The notes: generated by a model not told the origin, from the sequence alone. Counted from the stretch's first letter, positions 27,308 through 37,042 are shown. The stretch is DNA of 64,000 bases from Streptosporangiaceae bacterium (GCA_025934375.1 JAICYD010000001.1:1-64000); one strand, 5' to 3'. Made by a program: numbers and translations.

Positions 27308-29746
27308 GTGCATCTGCGACTGGGCAGCCGAAGGCTGCTGCGAGCGCTAGTCGTGCCCCTGGTCGTAGCGGGCACCGTCAGCGCGGCCGGCATGGTCGGC
27401 CCGGCGGCCATGGCCGCCCCCACCCCGCCCGCCGCCGCGTGCGGCCACAAGATCATCCAGCCGTTCGCCCTGGGCGTCCCGCCGGCTGGCCAGCAGGCCA
27501 GCGCCCTGGCCCGGCTCGCGCAGCGGGTCACCTGCAGCGCGGCGGCCCTGGCGGGAACGCCCATCCTCAAGGCCCCCAGCGTCAAGGTGCCCAGCCCGAA
27601 CGCGATCAGTCCCCGGACCGACACCGCCGCCAGCAACATCGTTGACGCGGTGGACGCCACGTCCACGACGGACGCGTGGGCGGTCGGTACCACCGTCACC
27701 TCCACCACGGCCAGCGCGCTCATCGAGCACTGGGACGGGTCGACCTGGCGGGCGATGCCGAGCCCGAGCCCCGGGAACCTCAGCGAGCTGTTCTCGGTGA
27801 CGGCCATCTCCGCGACCAGCGCCTGGGCGGTCGGCATGACCCAGGATGGCACCGGCACGCTGGTGGCGCTCACTGAGCAATGGGACGGGACCCAATGGAG
27901 CGTCGTTCCGGGCGCGAGCCTGTTCCCCAACGAGAACATCCTGGTCTCGGTCAGCGCAGTCTCGGCGTCCAGTGTCTGGGCGGTCGGCTTCACTGAGGCC
28001 AGCGGCGGGACGCTCACGCCGCTCGCTGAGCACTGGGACGGGTCCAGCTGGAACCTCAGCGGTGCCAGCGCCCCATCCTCATTCACCGAGCTCACCGCGG
28101 TCACCGCCATCTCGGCGACCAACGTCATCGCAGTGGGCCTGTTCATCAACGCGTCCGGATTCGTCCAGGCGCTCACCGAGCGGTGGGACGGCACTCAGTG
28201 GACCACGGTCCCCAGCCCCAGTGGCGCCAACGACACCGAGTTGTTCGCGGTCACCGCGACCTCGCCCACCAGCGCCTGGGCGGTTGGCCTGTCCGATGAC
28301 AGCACCGGATTGACCCAGCCGCTCATCGAGCGCTGGAATGGCACCGTCTGGAGCGTCGTACCCAACCCCGCCCTGTCGAACGAATTCGGCGAGCTGCGCG
28401 CGGTCACCGCCACGTCCACGAGCAACGCCTGGGCGGTCGGCGACTTCGATAACGCCAACGGAGCGGAGGTTACGGTCACCGAGCACTGGGACGGCAAGGC
28501 CTGGAGCGTCGTCCCCAGCGCTAATCCCGGCGTCCTCGACCAGCTCAACGGGGTGGTGGCCACGTCCACGAGCAACGCCTGGGCGGTCGGCGACACCCAG
28601 GGTGCCTTCGGCGCGGAAGAGACGCTCACCGAGCAGCTGAAGAGCTCGGCCTGGAAAGTGGTGCCCAGCCCTAACCCGGGGACGGTCAGCCGGCTGCAAT
28701 CGGTGGCCGCCACGTCGGCCAGCAACGCCTGGGCGGCCGGCTTCTTCCTCACCGCCGCCGGCGTCCAGCAGACACTCGCCGAGCACTGGGACGGCACTGC
28801 CTGGACCGCGGTCCCCAGCCCCAATCCCTCCGCCACGAGCAACGAACTGCGCTCGGTGTCCGCCACGTCCGCGACGAACGCCTGGGCGGTCGGTGACTTC
28901 ACCGACGGCAACGGGATTGTCCAGCCGCTGGCCGAGCACTGGGACGGAACCGCCTGGACCGCCGTCGCGGTCACCAGCCCGCTCGGGCGCTTCCAGGAGC
29001 TCAACTCGGTGGTGGCCACGTCCGCCACCAATGCCTGGGCGGCCGGTAGCTTCACCGACAGCAGCGGAACCGCGCAGACGCTGGTCGAGCACTGGGATGG
29101 CACTTCGTGGAGCATCCGCGCTACTCCCAGCGTCGGCGGCGGCGTGCTCAACGGGGTCTCCGCCACGTCGGCGAGCAACGTGTGGGCGGTCGGCGGTACC
29201 CTGGCCGGCCGGCCGGTCATCGAGCACTGGAACGGCACCGCCTGGAGCGTCGTCCCCACCTTCGACCCCGGGCAGCTCAGCACCTTGTGGGCGGTCGACG
29301 CCACCTCGACCAGCAACGCCATCGCGGTCGGCTCCGTCAACAACGCCAGCACGGGCCAGCCGACTCCGCTTTCCGAGCGCTGGGACGGCACCGGCTGGAC
29401 CATCTTGCCCAACCCCAGCCCCAATCCCCAGCCGGGCCAGCAGACCCAGCTCATCGGGGTGGCCGCCACGTCCGCGACCAACGCCTGGGCGGCCGGGCTG
29501 ACCCCCGTCTTCGGCGACACCAACCCGCGGCCGCTGATCGAGCACTGGGACGGCACTGCCTGGACAACCGCGCTTAGCGCTAACCCGCTGCCGCACGCCT
29601 TCGGCGACGCGGTCGCCGCCACGTCGGGCACCAACGCGTGGCTGGTGGGGCACTATGGCATTGACGGGCCGGTCTCGCCTCCGGGGGAAGGGACACTGAT
29701 CGAGCACTGGAACGGGACGACTTGGGCTACCGTTCCCAGCCCCTGA
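27308..29746 (+). CDS. Secreted protein with 14 AWAVG/EHWDGT repeats, probable double beta-propeller
   Basis: 812 residues. A signal peptide ([20 protein letters not shown]) leads into a small domain with two Cys ([23 protein letters not shown]), then 14 repeats of about 48-52 residues: ATS..NAWAVG, about 10-12 residues, [10 protein letters not shown], then VPSPNP. Fourteen equals twice seven, so two seven-bladed propellers are a natural reading. The repeats resemble BNR/Kelch-like blades, but I do not recognise the family. GGAG lies 8 bases before GTG 27308. The gene stands just before rph in an otherwise conserved operon, so it looks like an insertion. It may bind surface or extracellular ligands. 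Confidence 0.85.
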   Translation: MHLRLGSRRLLRALVVPLVVAGTVSAAGMVGPAAMAAPTPPAAACGHKIIQPFALGVPPAGQQASALARLAQRVTCSAAALAGTPILKAPSVKVPSPNAISPRTDTAASNIVDAVDATSTTDAWAVGTTVTSTTASALIEHWDGSTWRAMPSPSPGNLSELFSVTAISATSAWAVGMTQDGTGTLVALTEQWDGTQWSVVPGASLFPNENILVSVSAVSASSVWAVGFTEASGGTLTPLAEHWDGSSWNLSGASAPSSFTELTAVTAISATNVIAVGLFINASGFVQALTERWDGTQWTTVPSPSGANDTELFAVTATSPTSAWAVGLSDDSTGLTQPLIERWNGTVWSVVPNPALSNEFGELRAVTATSTSNAWAVGDFDNANGAEVTVTEHWDGKAWSVVPSANPGVLDQLNGVVATSTSNAWAVGDTQGAFGAEETLTEQLKSSAWKVVPSPNPGTVSRLQSVAATSASNAWAAGFFLTAAGVQQTLAEHWDGTAWTAVPSPNPSATSNELRSVSATSATNAWAVGDFTDGNGIVQPLAEHWDGTAWTAVAVTSPLGRFQELNSVVATSATNAWAAGSFTDSSGTAQTLVEHWDGTSWSIRATPSVGGGVLNGVSATSASNVWAVGGTLAGRPVIEHWNGTAWSVVPTFDPGQLSTLWAVDATSTSNAIAVGSVNNASTGQPTPLSERWDGTGWTILPNPSPNPQPGQQTQLIGVAATSATNAWAAGLTPVFGDTNPRPLIEHWDGTAWTTALSANPLPHAFGDAVAATSGTNAWLVGHYGIDGPVSPPGEGTLIEHWNGTTWATVPSP

Positions 29747-29765
29747 CCTAGATAGGGTTAACGCC

Positions 29766-30485
29766 ATGACACGACCAGACGGACGAGCGGCGGATGCGCT
29801 GCGGACGGTCCGGTTCACGCGGGGCTGGCTGGACCATGCTGAGGGATCGGTGCTGGTGGAGTTCGGCGCGACGCGCGTGCTGTGCGCGGCGAGCGTCGCC
29901 GAGGAGGTGCCGCGCTGGCGCCGGGGCAGTGGCCTGGGCTGGGTCACCGCCGAGTACGCGATGCTGCCCCGGGCCACCAACACCCGCAACGACCGGGAAT
30001 CGGTCAAGGGCCGCGTCGGCGGGCGCACCCACGAGATCTCCCGGCTCGTCGGCCGGTCGCTGCGGGCCTGCCTGGACTACAAGGCACTCGGCGAGAACAC
30101 CATCACGATCGACTGCGACGTCCTGCAAGCCGATGGCGGCACCCGGACGGCAGCGATCACCGGCGGCTACCTGGCGCTGGCCGACGCGATCACCTGGCTG
30201 CGCGGACGCGGGCGACTCAAGGGCAGCCCGCTGGTCGCCTCGGTCTCGGCGGTCAGCGTCGGGATCGTGGACGGTGAGCCCCGGCTGGACCTGTGCTACG
30301 AGGAGGACTCGGCCGCCGAGACCGACATGAACGTCGTCTGCACCGGCACCGGAGACTTCGTCGAGGTGCAAGGCACCGCGGAGCGCGAGCCGTTCAGCCG
30401 GGCGATGCTCGGATCACTGCTCGACCTCGCCGCGGGCGGCTGCGCCGAGCTGACCAGGCTGCAGGAGCAGGCACTTGCCAGCTAA
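29766..30485 (+). CDS. rph: Ribonuclease PH
   Basis: 239 residues. It trims tRNA 3' ends by phosphorolysis. The sequence holds the full RNase PH signature: [92 protein letters not shown] and [13 protein letters not shown]. It overlaps rdgB by 11 bp, giving an rph-rdgB unit conserved in actinobacteria. It lies 19 bp after the repeat-protein gene. Confidence 0.97.
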   Translation: MTRPDGRAADALRTVRFTRGWLDHAEGSVLVEFGATRVLCAASVAEEVPRWRRGSGLGWVTAEYAMLPRATNTRNDRESVKGRVGGRTHEISRLVGRSLRACLDYKALGENTITIDCDVLQADGGTRTAAITGGYLALADAITWLRGRGRLKGSPLVASVSAVSVGIVDGEPRLDLCYEEDSAAETDMNVVCTGTGDFVEVQGTAEREPFSRAMLGSLLDLAAGGCAELTRLQEQALAS

Positions 30486-31113
30486 GCAGGTGGTCCTCGC
30501 GACGCGCAACGCGCACAAGGTGACCGAGTTGTCACGGATCCTGGCCGCGACCGGGGTGGAGATGTCACTCGTCGGGCTGGACGCCTACCCGCAGATGCCG
30601 GAGGTCGCCGAGACCGGGCTCACGTTCGCCGACAACGCGCTGCTGAAGGCCCGCGCCGTGGCGGCGTTCACCGGACTGCCCGCCGTCGCCGATGACTCCG
30701 GCCTGTGCGTGGACGCCCTGCACGGCATGCCCGGCATCTTCTCCGCCCGCTGGTCCGGCGCCCACGGCGACGACAAGGCCAACCTTGACCTGCTACTGGC
30801 GCAGCTGTCGGATGTCTCCGAGCGCGGCGCGCAGTTCGTCTGCGTCGCCGCGCTGGCTGTGCCTCCACTGACACGGCCGGCCACCGAGGGGGCTAGCGCG
30901 CAGCGCCGGGAGTGGACGGTGACCGGCGTGCTGTCGGGATCGCTGACCCGCGAGCGGCGGGGGACCGGTGGCTTCGGCTACGACCCGGTCTTCGTGCCGG
31001 CGGGCGCGTCGGTGACGACCGCGGAGCTATCGCCTGAGGGCAAGGACGCGATCAGCCACCGGGGCCGGGCGCTGCGCGCCCTTGCCCCGGTGATCGCCAC
31101 CCATGCGCGCTAG
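30475..31113 (+). CDS. rdgB: XTP/dITP diphosphatase (RdgB/HAM1)
   Basis: 212 residues. It hydrolyses non-canonical purine triphosphates such as dITP and XTP to keep them from DNA. Motifs are [66 protein letters not shown], and [16 protein letters not shown] 30475 has AGGAG 7 bases upstream inside rph; GTG 30490 would also work. There is a short insert ([18 protein letters not shown]) in the middle. Its stop interlocks with the convergent lipoprotein gene (CTAG, 31110-31113). Confidence 0.95.
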   Translation: MPAKQVVLATRNAHKVTELSRILAATGVEMSLVGLDAYPQMPEVAETGLTFADNALLKARAVAAFTGLPAVADDSGLCVDALHGMPGIFSARWSGAHGDDKANLDLLLAQLSDVSERGAQFVCVAALAVPPLTRPATEGASAQRREWTVTGVLSGSLTRERRGTGGFGYDPVFVPAGASVTTAELSPEGKDAISHRGRALRALAPVIATHAR

Positions 31114-31976
31114 CGGGTCGGGAGCGCGCTCGCGGGGAGGACGTAGGTCTCGGCCGCTGGCGGCGGCGTGATGGTGACCGGCTGATTGACGCTCGTGATC
31201 GTCTCCGACACGGTCTCGGTGACCTTGCTGGAGGTAAGGGTCCCGGTGATCTTGCGCACCTGCTGCTGGCCGTCGATCCACACGTGGAACTGAGCGGACT
31301 TGATGCCCATGCTCTGAGTCTGCGCGCTGATCGCGGCCCGTGATGAGGGCGGGAGGCTGGCCAGCGCCTTGGCGATCGAGTAGCTGCCGGCGTACTCGGT
31401 GACTGGCACGCCGTTGATCGTGCCAGTACCGACCTTGTGCACGTCCGGCGACGCGGCGAGCATCTGGGTCTGGGTCAGCGGATTGTTGGCCTGCGCCTGG
31501 CTGAACAGCGAGCTCAAGTTCAGGCCGGTGGCCTTGTAGACCGCCGACAGCGGCACCTGTACCCACGTCTTGGCCGTGTGCAGCCCCTGGGTGATGGCGC
31601 TCATCTTGACGTACAAGGCCTTGCTGGTGATGATCTCATCAGCCCCGCCTGGCACGGGTATGCCGTTGGCTTCGAGAGTGCTGAAGTTGGCCTCCGCCCG
31701 CAGTGACGGGGACAACTGCTCCACCATGGTCCCCGCCATCCGGAAGGTACCGCTGCCTGGCTGAGAGACTGAGGCGCTGACGGTGGCGTTGAACGAGGTC
31801 ACTGACGTCGTGTGCTTCGCGGCCAGCAGGATCACTTGCCGCGCGGACAAGGCGCTGGCCGAATGGCTGGTGCCGGAGGATGACGTGCCGCCCCCTGAGG
31901 CGCACGCCGCGAGTACGGTAGCGGCGCCCGCCAGCGCCGCGAGGCGTGGCCAGGAGCCGGTCAAGCGTGAAAGCAC
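31110..31976 (-). CDS. LppX/LprAFG-like lipoprotein
   Basis: 288 residues. The N terminus is a lipoprotein signal with lipobox LAAC (residues 22-25) followed by a Gly/Ser linker. The mature part has alternating beta pattern (TFRMAGTMVEQLSPSLRAEA, ALYVKMSAI, FHVWIDGQQQVRKITGTL) as in the LppX/LprAFG family of half-barrel lipoproteins, which in mycobacteria carry lipids across the envelope. The match is by pattern and not strong, so the ligand is unknown. It converges on rdgB with overlapping stops and is divergent from bcp. Confidence 0.72.
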   Translation of the reverse strand: MLSRLTGSWPRLAALAGAATVLAACASGGGTSSSGTSHSASALSARQVILLAAKHTTSVTSFNATVSASVSQPGSGTFRMAGTMVEQLSPSLRAEANFSTLEANGIPVPGGADEIITSKALYVKMSAITQGLHTAKTWVQVPLSAVYKATGLNLSSLFSQAQANNPLTQTQMLAASPDVHKVGTGTINGVPVTEYAGSYSIAKALASLPPSSRAAISAQTQSMGIKSAQFHVWIDGQQQVRKITGTLTSSKVTETVSETITSVNQPVTITPPPAAETYVLPASALPTR

Positions 31977-32112
31977 AGGAAACTCCGCCCTTCAACATCG
32001 ATCATCTCTAATAACGACCAACCAGCCCCGCTGGTTTCCAGTATGCGGGCCAGAGGCGATAACGTTTGGCTGTTCACCCGATAGCCAGCCAACTGACCCG
32101 AGGGGAGTCCAC

Positions 32113-32583
32113 GTGAGCGGAGAGCGGCTCGTGCCCGGCGATGAGGCACCGGACTTCACGCTGTCCGACGCCGACGCAAACCCGGTGTCGCTGTCGTCGC
32201 TGCGCGGCCAGCGGGTGATCGTGTACTTCTACCCGGCGGCGATGACCCCCGGCTGCACCAAGCAGGCGTGCGACTTCACCGAGAGCATGCCGGACCTGGA
32301 GAAGGTCGGGCTGGCCGTCCTCGGCATCTCCCCGGATGCCCCGGCCAAGCTGGCCAGGTTCCGGGAGAAGGAGAGCATCGCCTTCCCGCTGCTGTCCGAC
32401 CCCGACAAGGCAGTCCTCAGCGCCTACGGCGCCTACGGCGAGAAGATGAACTACGGCAAGAAGATCATGGGCGTGATCAGGTCCACGTTCGTGGTCGGCG
32501 CCGACGGCAAGATCGAGAAGGCGTACTACGCCGTCAAGGCGGCCGGCCATGTCGACCGCCTGAAGAAGGACCTGGGCATATAA
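32113..32583 (+). CDS. bcp: Thioredoxin-dependent peroxiredoxin, BCP type
   Basis: 156 residues. It reduces hydrogen peroxide and alkyl hydroperoxides. The peroxidatic Cys48 and resolving Cys53 are in TPGCTKQACDF, the atypical 2-Cys layout of BCP/PrxQ, and APDFTLSD, VIVYFYP and MGVIRSTFVV are typical. AGGGGAG lies shortly before GTG 32113; longer in-frame starts far upstream would add unrelated residues. A tRNA-Leu gene follows 35 bp downstream. The lipoprotein gene is divergent, so both promoters share the 136 bp between them. Confidence 0.93.
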   Translation: MSGERLVPGDEAPDFTLSDADANPVSLSSLRGQRVIVYFYPAAMTPGCTKQACDFTESMPDLEKVGLAVLGISPDAPAKLARFREKESIAFPLLSDPDKAVLSAYGAYGEKMNYGKKIMGVIRSTFVVGADGKIEKAYYAVKAAGHVDRLKKDLGI

Positions 32584-32618
32584 GCGCGTAGCTTGGTAAC
32601 CGGTGCGAAAAGCACCTC

Positions 32619-32701
32619 GCGGGCGTGGCGGAATGGCAGACGCGGCAGGTTTAGGTCCTGTTGGTGGAAACACCGTGGGGGTTCAAGTCCCTTCGCCCGC
32701 A
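32619..32701 (+). tRNA. tRNA-Leu, anticodon UAG
   Basis: The acceptor arm GCGGGCG (32619-32625) pairs with CGCCCGC (32694-32700), with discriminator A at 32701. The anticodon stem GCAGG/CCUGU closes the loop UUUAGGU with anticodon UAG, which reads CUN leucine codons. A long variable arm (about UUGGUGGAAACACCG) and the T loop GGUUCAAGUCC confirm a class II leucine tRNA. The CCA end is not encoded. Confidence 0.96.
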
Positions 32702-32724
32702 CTCAGCGCATGGTGGCCAGCAGG

Positions 32725-32745
32725 CTCCGCCAGGCCTTGGCGGAG
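32725..32745 (+). terminator. Small hairpin after tRNA-Leu
   Basis: CTCCGCCA (32725-32732) pairs with TGGCGGAG (32738-32745) around a 5-base loop. It lies 23 bp after the tRNA and may end its transcript. No T run follows. Confidence 0.45.
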
Positions 32746-32862
32746 ATGGCGAGCACCATGCCGTCGCGGTTTAGTCGTGTCGCGCACCAGGACGCCAGCC
32801 GCGGCGGGCGCGACCTCTACGCAGTTTCCGCCATTGCCGCCACTGCATATGTCGCAGGACTC

Positions 32863-32945
32863 CGCGATTGCGTAATCGCGTGTCGCTGGGGCACTGCGAT
32901 GGCGTCATCGCGGAAGTTCGGGCTATCCGCGATGGCGTCATCGCG
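32863..32945. repeat. Three phased palindromes, CGCGATKGCGTMATCGCG type
   Basis: Copies of an 18-bp near-palindrome start at 32863 (CGCGATTGCGTAATCGCG), 32895 (TGCGATGGCGTCATCGCG) and 32928 (CGCGATGGCGTCATCGCG). Spacings are 32 and 33 bp. They lie between the tRNA and the 3' end of the antiporter gene, so between converging transcripts. The sequence between copies is not conserved. Spacing matches that of the AATGCGCATT array at 5469-5573. Confidence 0.75.
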
Positions 32946-32995
32946 GTCTCGTGACTCCTGCCCGTCGGCCCTTCCGCCGCGACGGCCGCGCACGC

Positions 32996-34471
32996 TCATT
33001 CGTCGGCGGGAACCGCCGGGGCGGTGAATAGCTCCTCGATCTGCGGGGCGTTGTCGGGGTCGGACAAGACGATGACGTCGTCGCCGGCTTTCAGGCGGGT
33101 GTCGCGGCTGGCGGTGACCAGGTTGCCCTCGCGGATGATGAGGCTGACCCAGACGTCCTCGCCGCAGGGCAGGCCGTCAATGGTGATGCCCTCGGCCCGC
33201 GATCCCGCCGCCACGCGGAAACGGTGCATGCCCTCCGGCTCCTCGCTGAACCGGACGCCGAGCGACCACGGCTCGGGATCGACGGTCCGCAGCGGGATGC
33301 CCAGCCGCTGCGCGAGGGTGGGCACCAGGCCACCCTGGACGGTCACCGAGAAGCCCACGATCACGAAGATGACCTCGTAGGCCTTCGCGGCGCCCGCCGA
33401 CCCGGAATTGGCGATCATCGTGCCGAGCAGGATCGGCACGGCGCCCTTGAGGCCGGTCCACAAGAAGAACGCCCGCTCGTTGCGCGAAAGCCGGATCGGC
33501 AGCGTCACCAGCCCGACGAGCACGGGCCGGATGAGGAAGGCCAGCAGGGCCGCGAGCGCCAGGCCAACAGCCCACGCGTCGTCGTCGCCGAGGCTGGACA
33601 GCCGTATCGTCAGCCCGAGCATGACGAAGGCGACCACTTCGGCCAGGCTCGCCAGCGAGGAGTGGAACCGCTCGATCTCTCCCTTGTACGGGGCGCGCTC
33701 GTCACCGATCACGATCCCGGTTACGAACACCGCCAGGAAGCCAGAGCCGTGCGCGGCGGTCGCCACGCCGTAGATCAGCAGCGCCCCGGCCAGCACGCGC
33801 GGCGCGTACAGGCCCTCGCTGGGCAGCGGGATCCGGCGCATCATCGCCAGCAGCGCGACGCCACCGACCGCCCCGATGATCGCTCCCACGGTCATCTGCA
33901 TCGCGAAGTTGATGATCACGTCGGTGACGACGCCGCTCGCCGATCCGGTGGCCCCGAGCAGCGCGGCCAGCAGCGCGATGCCGACCGGGTCATTCGCGCC
34001 CGACTCGCCCTCCAGCAGGGTGCCGGTCCGGCCGGCGACCTCGCGCCGGCCGAAGACGGAGAACACCACGGCCGGGTCAGTCGCCGCGACAGCGGTGCCC
34101 AGCAGCAGGGACATGCGCCAGTCGAGCCCGGCCAGCCACCGGGCGGCGAGCGTGACGCCGGCCGCCGTCACCACCGTTCCCGCCACGCCGGCCCAGATGA
34201 TCGCCCCGGCCGCCTCCTGGAACCGCCGCCAGCCGATGTGCATCCCGCCGTCGAACAAGATGATCGCCAGCGCGATGGTCACGACATGCTGCACCGTGGT
34301 GACCGGAAGGACGGCGGCGTGCGGCCGGATCTCGGCGGCCACGGCCGCGGCGACCAGGAAGAACGCGGGAGCCGGGACCCTGATCTTGGCGCTGAGCCGG
34401 TTGGACAGCACCGCCACCGTGCCGACTAGGCCGATCACCAAGACGACCGCGCCGAAGTCGTCGCCGGTCAT
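32996..34471 (-). CDS. NhaP2-type cation/proton antiporter with TrkA-C domain
   Basis: 491 residues. About 12 membrane segments of the CPA1 family are seen, with the ion-site segment TAVAATDPAVVFSVF, then GRTGTLLEGESGANDPVGIA and FLWTGLKGAVPILLGTM. The C-terminal 110 residues form a TrkA-C-like domain (AGSRAEGITIDGLPCGEDVW, then TRLKAGDDVIVLSDPDN), which usually binds a nucleotide and gates K+/H+ antiport in NhaP2 and KhtT/U-like proteins. ATG 34471 is used; an open frame upstream to 34531 is not family-like. A structured repeat element lies in its upstream region. Confidence 0.9.
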   Translation of the reverse strand: MTGDDFGAVVLVIGLVGTVAVLSNRLSAKIRVPAPAFFLVAAAVAAEIRPHAAVLPVTTVQHVVTIALAIILFDGGMHIGWRRFQEAAGAIIWAGVAGTVVTAAGVTLAARWLAGLDWRMSLLLGTAVAATDPAVVFSVFGRREVAGRTGTLLEGESGANDPVGIALLAALLGATGSASGVVTDVIINFAMQMTVGAIIGAVGGVALLAMMRRIPLPSEGLYAPRVLAGALLIYGVATAAHGSGFLAVFVTGIVIGDERAPYKGEIERFHSSLASLAEVVAFVMLGLTIRLSSLGDDDAWAVGLALAALLAFLIRPVLVGLVTLPIRLSRNERAFFLWTGLKGAVPILLGTMIANSGSAGAAKAYEVIFVIVGFSVTVQGGLVPTLAQRLGIPLRTVDPEPWSLGVRFSEEPEGMHRFRVAAGSRAEGITIDGLPCGEDVWVSLIIREGNLVTASRDTRLKAGDDVIVLSDPDNAPQIEELFTAPAVPADE

Positions 34472-34512
34472 CTCGTCATCGCAGCGGAAGAGACGCCATT
34501 GCCGCTCTATTC

Positions 34513-34645
34513 CCTGGGGGGTACACACCAACCCCCCAGACCCCCGAGACAGGCGCCCTTTGGGCGCGTTGCTCCTCCCTCCCTGCGCTTGGTCGTTCCT
34601 CCCGCGCTGCGGTCAGTCCGGGGCAACGCGGGGCGCCTGTCGAAC
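34513..34645 (+). repeat. Dispersed structured element, copy A
   Basis: About 133 bp that match 37608-37741 at roughly 90 percent by eye. The head hairpin TGGGGGG (34515-34521) and CCCCCCA (34532-34538) encloses loop TACACACCAA. After AGACCCC comes a body closed by GACAGGCGCC (34548-34557) and GGCGCCTGTC (34632-34641), with an inner pairing GCGTTGC/GCAACGC. Copy B has compensating changes in both stems. It sits between the start of the antiporter and the stop of the solute-binding protein gene. Confidence 0.85.
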
Positions 34646-34648
34646 TCC

Positions 34649-34677
34649 GTGGGGGTACACACCAACCCCCAGACCCC
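34649..34677 (+). repeat. Second head hairpin of element A
   Basis: TGGGGG (34650-34655), loop TACACACCAA, CCCCCA (34666-34671), then GACCCC. It repeats the head of copy A directly behind the body, so the body at 34513-34645 is flanked by two heads in the same direction. Confidence 0.8.
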
Positions 34678-34734
34678 GCTCCGCCTCGCGAAGACCGAGG
34701 TTGTCAGCCTTTGGGGTACGCGACGCCTCAGAGA

Positions 34735-35829
34735 TTAGCTGTTGGGGGTGGAGAACGGGGTGAAGTTGAACGCCGACGGCGGCATGATCATCGCGGAGAC
34801 GTCGAAGTGCCCGTCGAGCAGGCCAAACTGCTGCATGACGTTCGCGACTCGCTGGAGCCGTGTCTTGCTGATGCCGACCGGATAGGTGTTCAGCGCCATG
34901 ACGGCCGCGACCTGGGGGCTCACCCGGCCGTAGCGGGCGGAGGCCGCGGGGTCGGTACTGCCGCCGGGGCCCTTGATGTGGGTGAACGCGTGCTCCACAA
35001 TCGTCCGGTCGGTGTCAGCCTTCACCTGTCCCTCCTCCAGGGCGATGAGGAAGCGCTTGAGGGTGTTCGGGTACTTGGCCGCCCAGGCCTTGGTGACCAC
35101 GTACCCCTCGATCGGGAAGTTGGACGTCGCGCCCTGGTTCAGGTCGGCCAGCGGCTCCACGCCGAAGTCCTGCTCGGCCAGGCTGGCGAATGGCTCTGGC
35201 ATCGTGGCAGCCGCGAACTGGCCGCCCGACTCCAGGGTCTGCGCCATGGTGGGGAACGGGACCGGATTGCCGGGGAAGTTCACGTGGTCGGTGTCGACGT
35301 TGATGCCGTTCTCGGACAGCACCGATACGTCAAGCAGGTAGTCGATGTTGTCGGGCGCGTTCACCGCGATGGTCTGGCCCGCCAGGCCGGCCAGGGTCTT
35401 GATCGTGGAACTGGCCGGGGTGAAGAGCATCTGCGAGCCCGGTCCCATGATCGACGCCTCCGCGATCACCTCCAGCGGCTGGTGCCGCTGGGCGACCTCC
35501 TGGATGTAGGAGACGTAGTTGCCGCCCGTGATGTCCTGCTTGCCAGCGACCTGCTCGCCGACCGCGAACTCGCTCGACGCGGCGGGCGTGTAGTTGATCG
35601 TCAGGCCCTCCCGGGCGAAGTAGCCCTGGTCCAGCGCCACGAAGAAGCCGGCCGAGTCCATCGCGGGAACCACCGAGACGTTCAGGGTGGTCTTCTCCGC
35701 CGAGCCGGGCCGCGGGAGCGAAGACAACCCTCCGCTGGAGCCGCCGCTGGGCGAGCAGCCTGCCGCCGCGAGCGCGACCGCGGCGCTGATCCCGGCAGCG
35801 CGCAGCCACTTCCCGGTCTTTCCGGACAT
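34735..35829 (-). CDS. ABC transporter solute-binding lipoprotein (NMT1/SsuA-like)
   Basis: 364 residues. A lipoprotein signal with lipobox AAAGCS is followed by a periplasmic-binding type II fold of the NMT1/THI5/SsuA kind: VSVVPAMDSAGFFVALDQGY, FAREGLTI, ITGGNYVSYIQEVAQRH, GQTIAVNAPDNIDYLLDV, ATMPEPFASLAEQDFG. Members bind sulfonates, thiamine precursors, nitrate or taurine, so the ligand is open. No permease or ATPase gene is near. It is a paralog of the next gene (35927-37042), sharing GNYVSF/Y, LPEPFA-type and FPI.GY/T-type segments. The two copies of the structured repeat lie on either side of the pair. Confidence 0.85.
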   Translation of the reverse strand: MSGKTGKWLRAAGISAAVALAAAGCSPSGGSSGGLSSLPRPGSAEKTTLNVSVVPAMDSAGFFVALDQGYFAREGLTINYTPAASSEFAVGEQVAGKQDITGGNYVSYIQEVAQRHQPLEVIAEASIMGPGSQMLFTPASSTIKTLAGLAGQTIAVNAPDNIDYLLDVSVLSENGINVDTDHVNFPGNPVPFPTMAQTLESGGQFAAATMPEPFASLAEQDFGVEPLADLNQGATSNFPIEGYVVTKAWAAKYPNTLKRFLIALEEGQVKADTDRTIVEHAFTHIKGPGGSTDPAASARYGRVSPQVAAVMALNTYPVGISKTRLQRVANVMQQFGLLDGHFDVSAMIMPPSAFNFTPFSTPNS

Positions 35830-35926
35830 GGAGAACCCCTAACCTGAGCGAACGTCAGGTCAGAAGGATAAACAGGCGTCTATGTCCGGTTCGCGGCTTT
35901 GCGGAAAAATGTGCGCACCCGTTCGA

Positions 35927-37042
35927 TCAGCCCGGCGGCGACATCCCGATCGTCCCCGGCTCCCACTGGATCATGCTGGTCATGCTGTAGGGCTTAGGCA
36001 GGCCCGATTCCAGGTTGAACGCGAACATGGAGTCGGATACCCGCTGCAGGGTCGGGACGTCCATGATCAGCGGGTAGGAGTTGAGCGTCATCAGCGCGGC
36101 GATCTGGCTGGCCTGAGCCTTGTTCATGCCGTTGGGGAGCAGGGTGTTCTTGATCAGCGAGGACTCCACCTGGCCGCGGTTGGTGTCGGCCGTCTGCTGG
36201 CCCCGTTGGAGCGCGCGCAAGAACGCGGCGATGGTGTTCGGGTGCGACGTCACCCACTTGGTGGTGCCGATGTAAGTGCCGATGGGGAAGTTCTGCATCG
36301 ATCCCTGGTCGAAGTCGGCGACCTTCACCGCGCCGAAGTTCTGCTGGGCGATCGTCGCGAACGGCTCCGGCAGCCAGGCCGCGTCGATCGCGCCCGAGGA
36401 CAATTCGCTCAGCAAGAGCGCGAAGGGGTTCCCCTTCCCGGTCGGCGGGACGAGGCTGACATCTGACAGCGAGTACCCCTGGTCCTGCAACAGGGACCCG
36501 ATCAGCAGCTGGCCGATGTTGTTCAGCGTGTTGACGCCGATCTTGGCCTTGTGCCCGCCAGGGTGGCTGGCCAGGGCGGCCACGGTCTTGATCTTGGAGC
36601 CCGGCATGACGTAAACCGCCTGGTTGCCCGGCTGCATGAGCGACCCGTTGGCGATGATGCGCAGATCGGCCTTGCGGCTGATCTGGGCCTGGACGAACGA
36701 GACGTAGTTCCCCGCCACGATGTCGGCCTTGCCGCTGGTCAGGTCCGGGATCGCCAGCTCGCCGCCGCCCGTGGGCGCGATCTTGACGGTCAGGCCCCCC
36801 TGAGCGAAGTACCCCAGGTCGCTGGCGATGTACAGGCCGGCCTCGTCCGCGGTCGGGACGGCCTCCACGGTGATAGTGGACTGCTCCAGTGCCCCGGTCG
36901 GCCCGGGCATGGCCACGGTGCCGGCGGCGCCCATGGAATCGCTCGACCCGCTGCTCGTGCATGCGCTCAAGGTGGCCAGTGCAACCGCGACTATCAGGGG
37001 ATATATAAGTTTGCCTATACGATTTGGCTGGCCGATGAGCAT
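35927..37042 (-). CDS. ABC transporter solute-binding lipoprotein, paralog
   Basis: 371 residues. The lipobox LSAC follows the membrane part [16 protein letters not shown]. The fold matches the neighbour: [81 protein letters not shown] 37042 is supported by GGAGACAGG just upstream; a much longer open frame toward 37474 is not protein-like. As with the first protein, no permease or ATPase gene is seen, so these are orphan binding proteins that may serve a transporter elsewhere or act as sensors. Confidence 0.85.
   Translation of the reverse strand: MLIGQPNRIGKLIYPLIVAVALATLSACTSSGSSDSMGAAGTVAMPGPTGALEQSTITVEAVPTADEAGLYIASDLGYFAQGGLTVKIAPTGGGELAIPDLTSGKADIVAGNYVSFVQAQISRKADLRIIANGSLMQPGNQAVYVMPGSKIKTVAALASHPGGHKAKIGVNTLNNIGQLLIGSLLQDQGYSLSDVSLVPPTGKGNPFALLLSELSSGAIDAAWLPEPFATIAQQNFGAVKVADFDQGSMQNFPIGTYIGTTKWVTSHPNTIAAFLRALQRGQQTADTNRGQVESSLIKNTLLPNGMNKAQASQIAALMTLNSYPLIMDVPTLQRVSDSMFAFNLESGLPKPYSMTSMIQWEPGTIGMSPPG

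Noticed and set aside
32593..33027. A 144-residue frame running over the tRNA-Leu gene
   Set aside because: It reads through the tRNA and the palindrome array and shows no family likeness; the tRNA fold is unambiguous.
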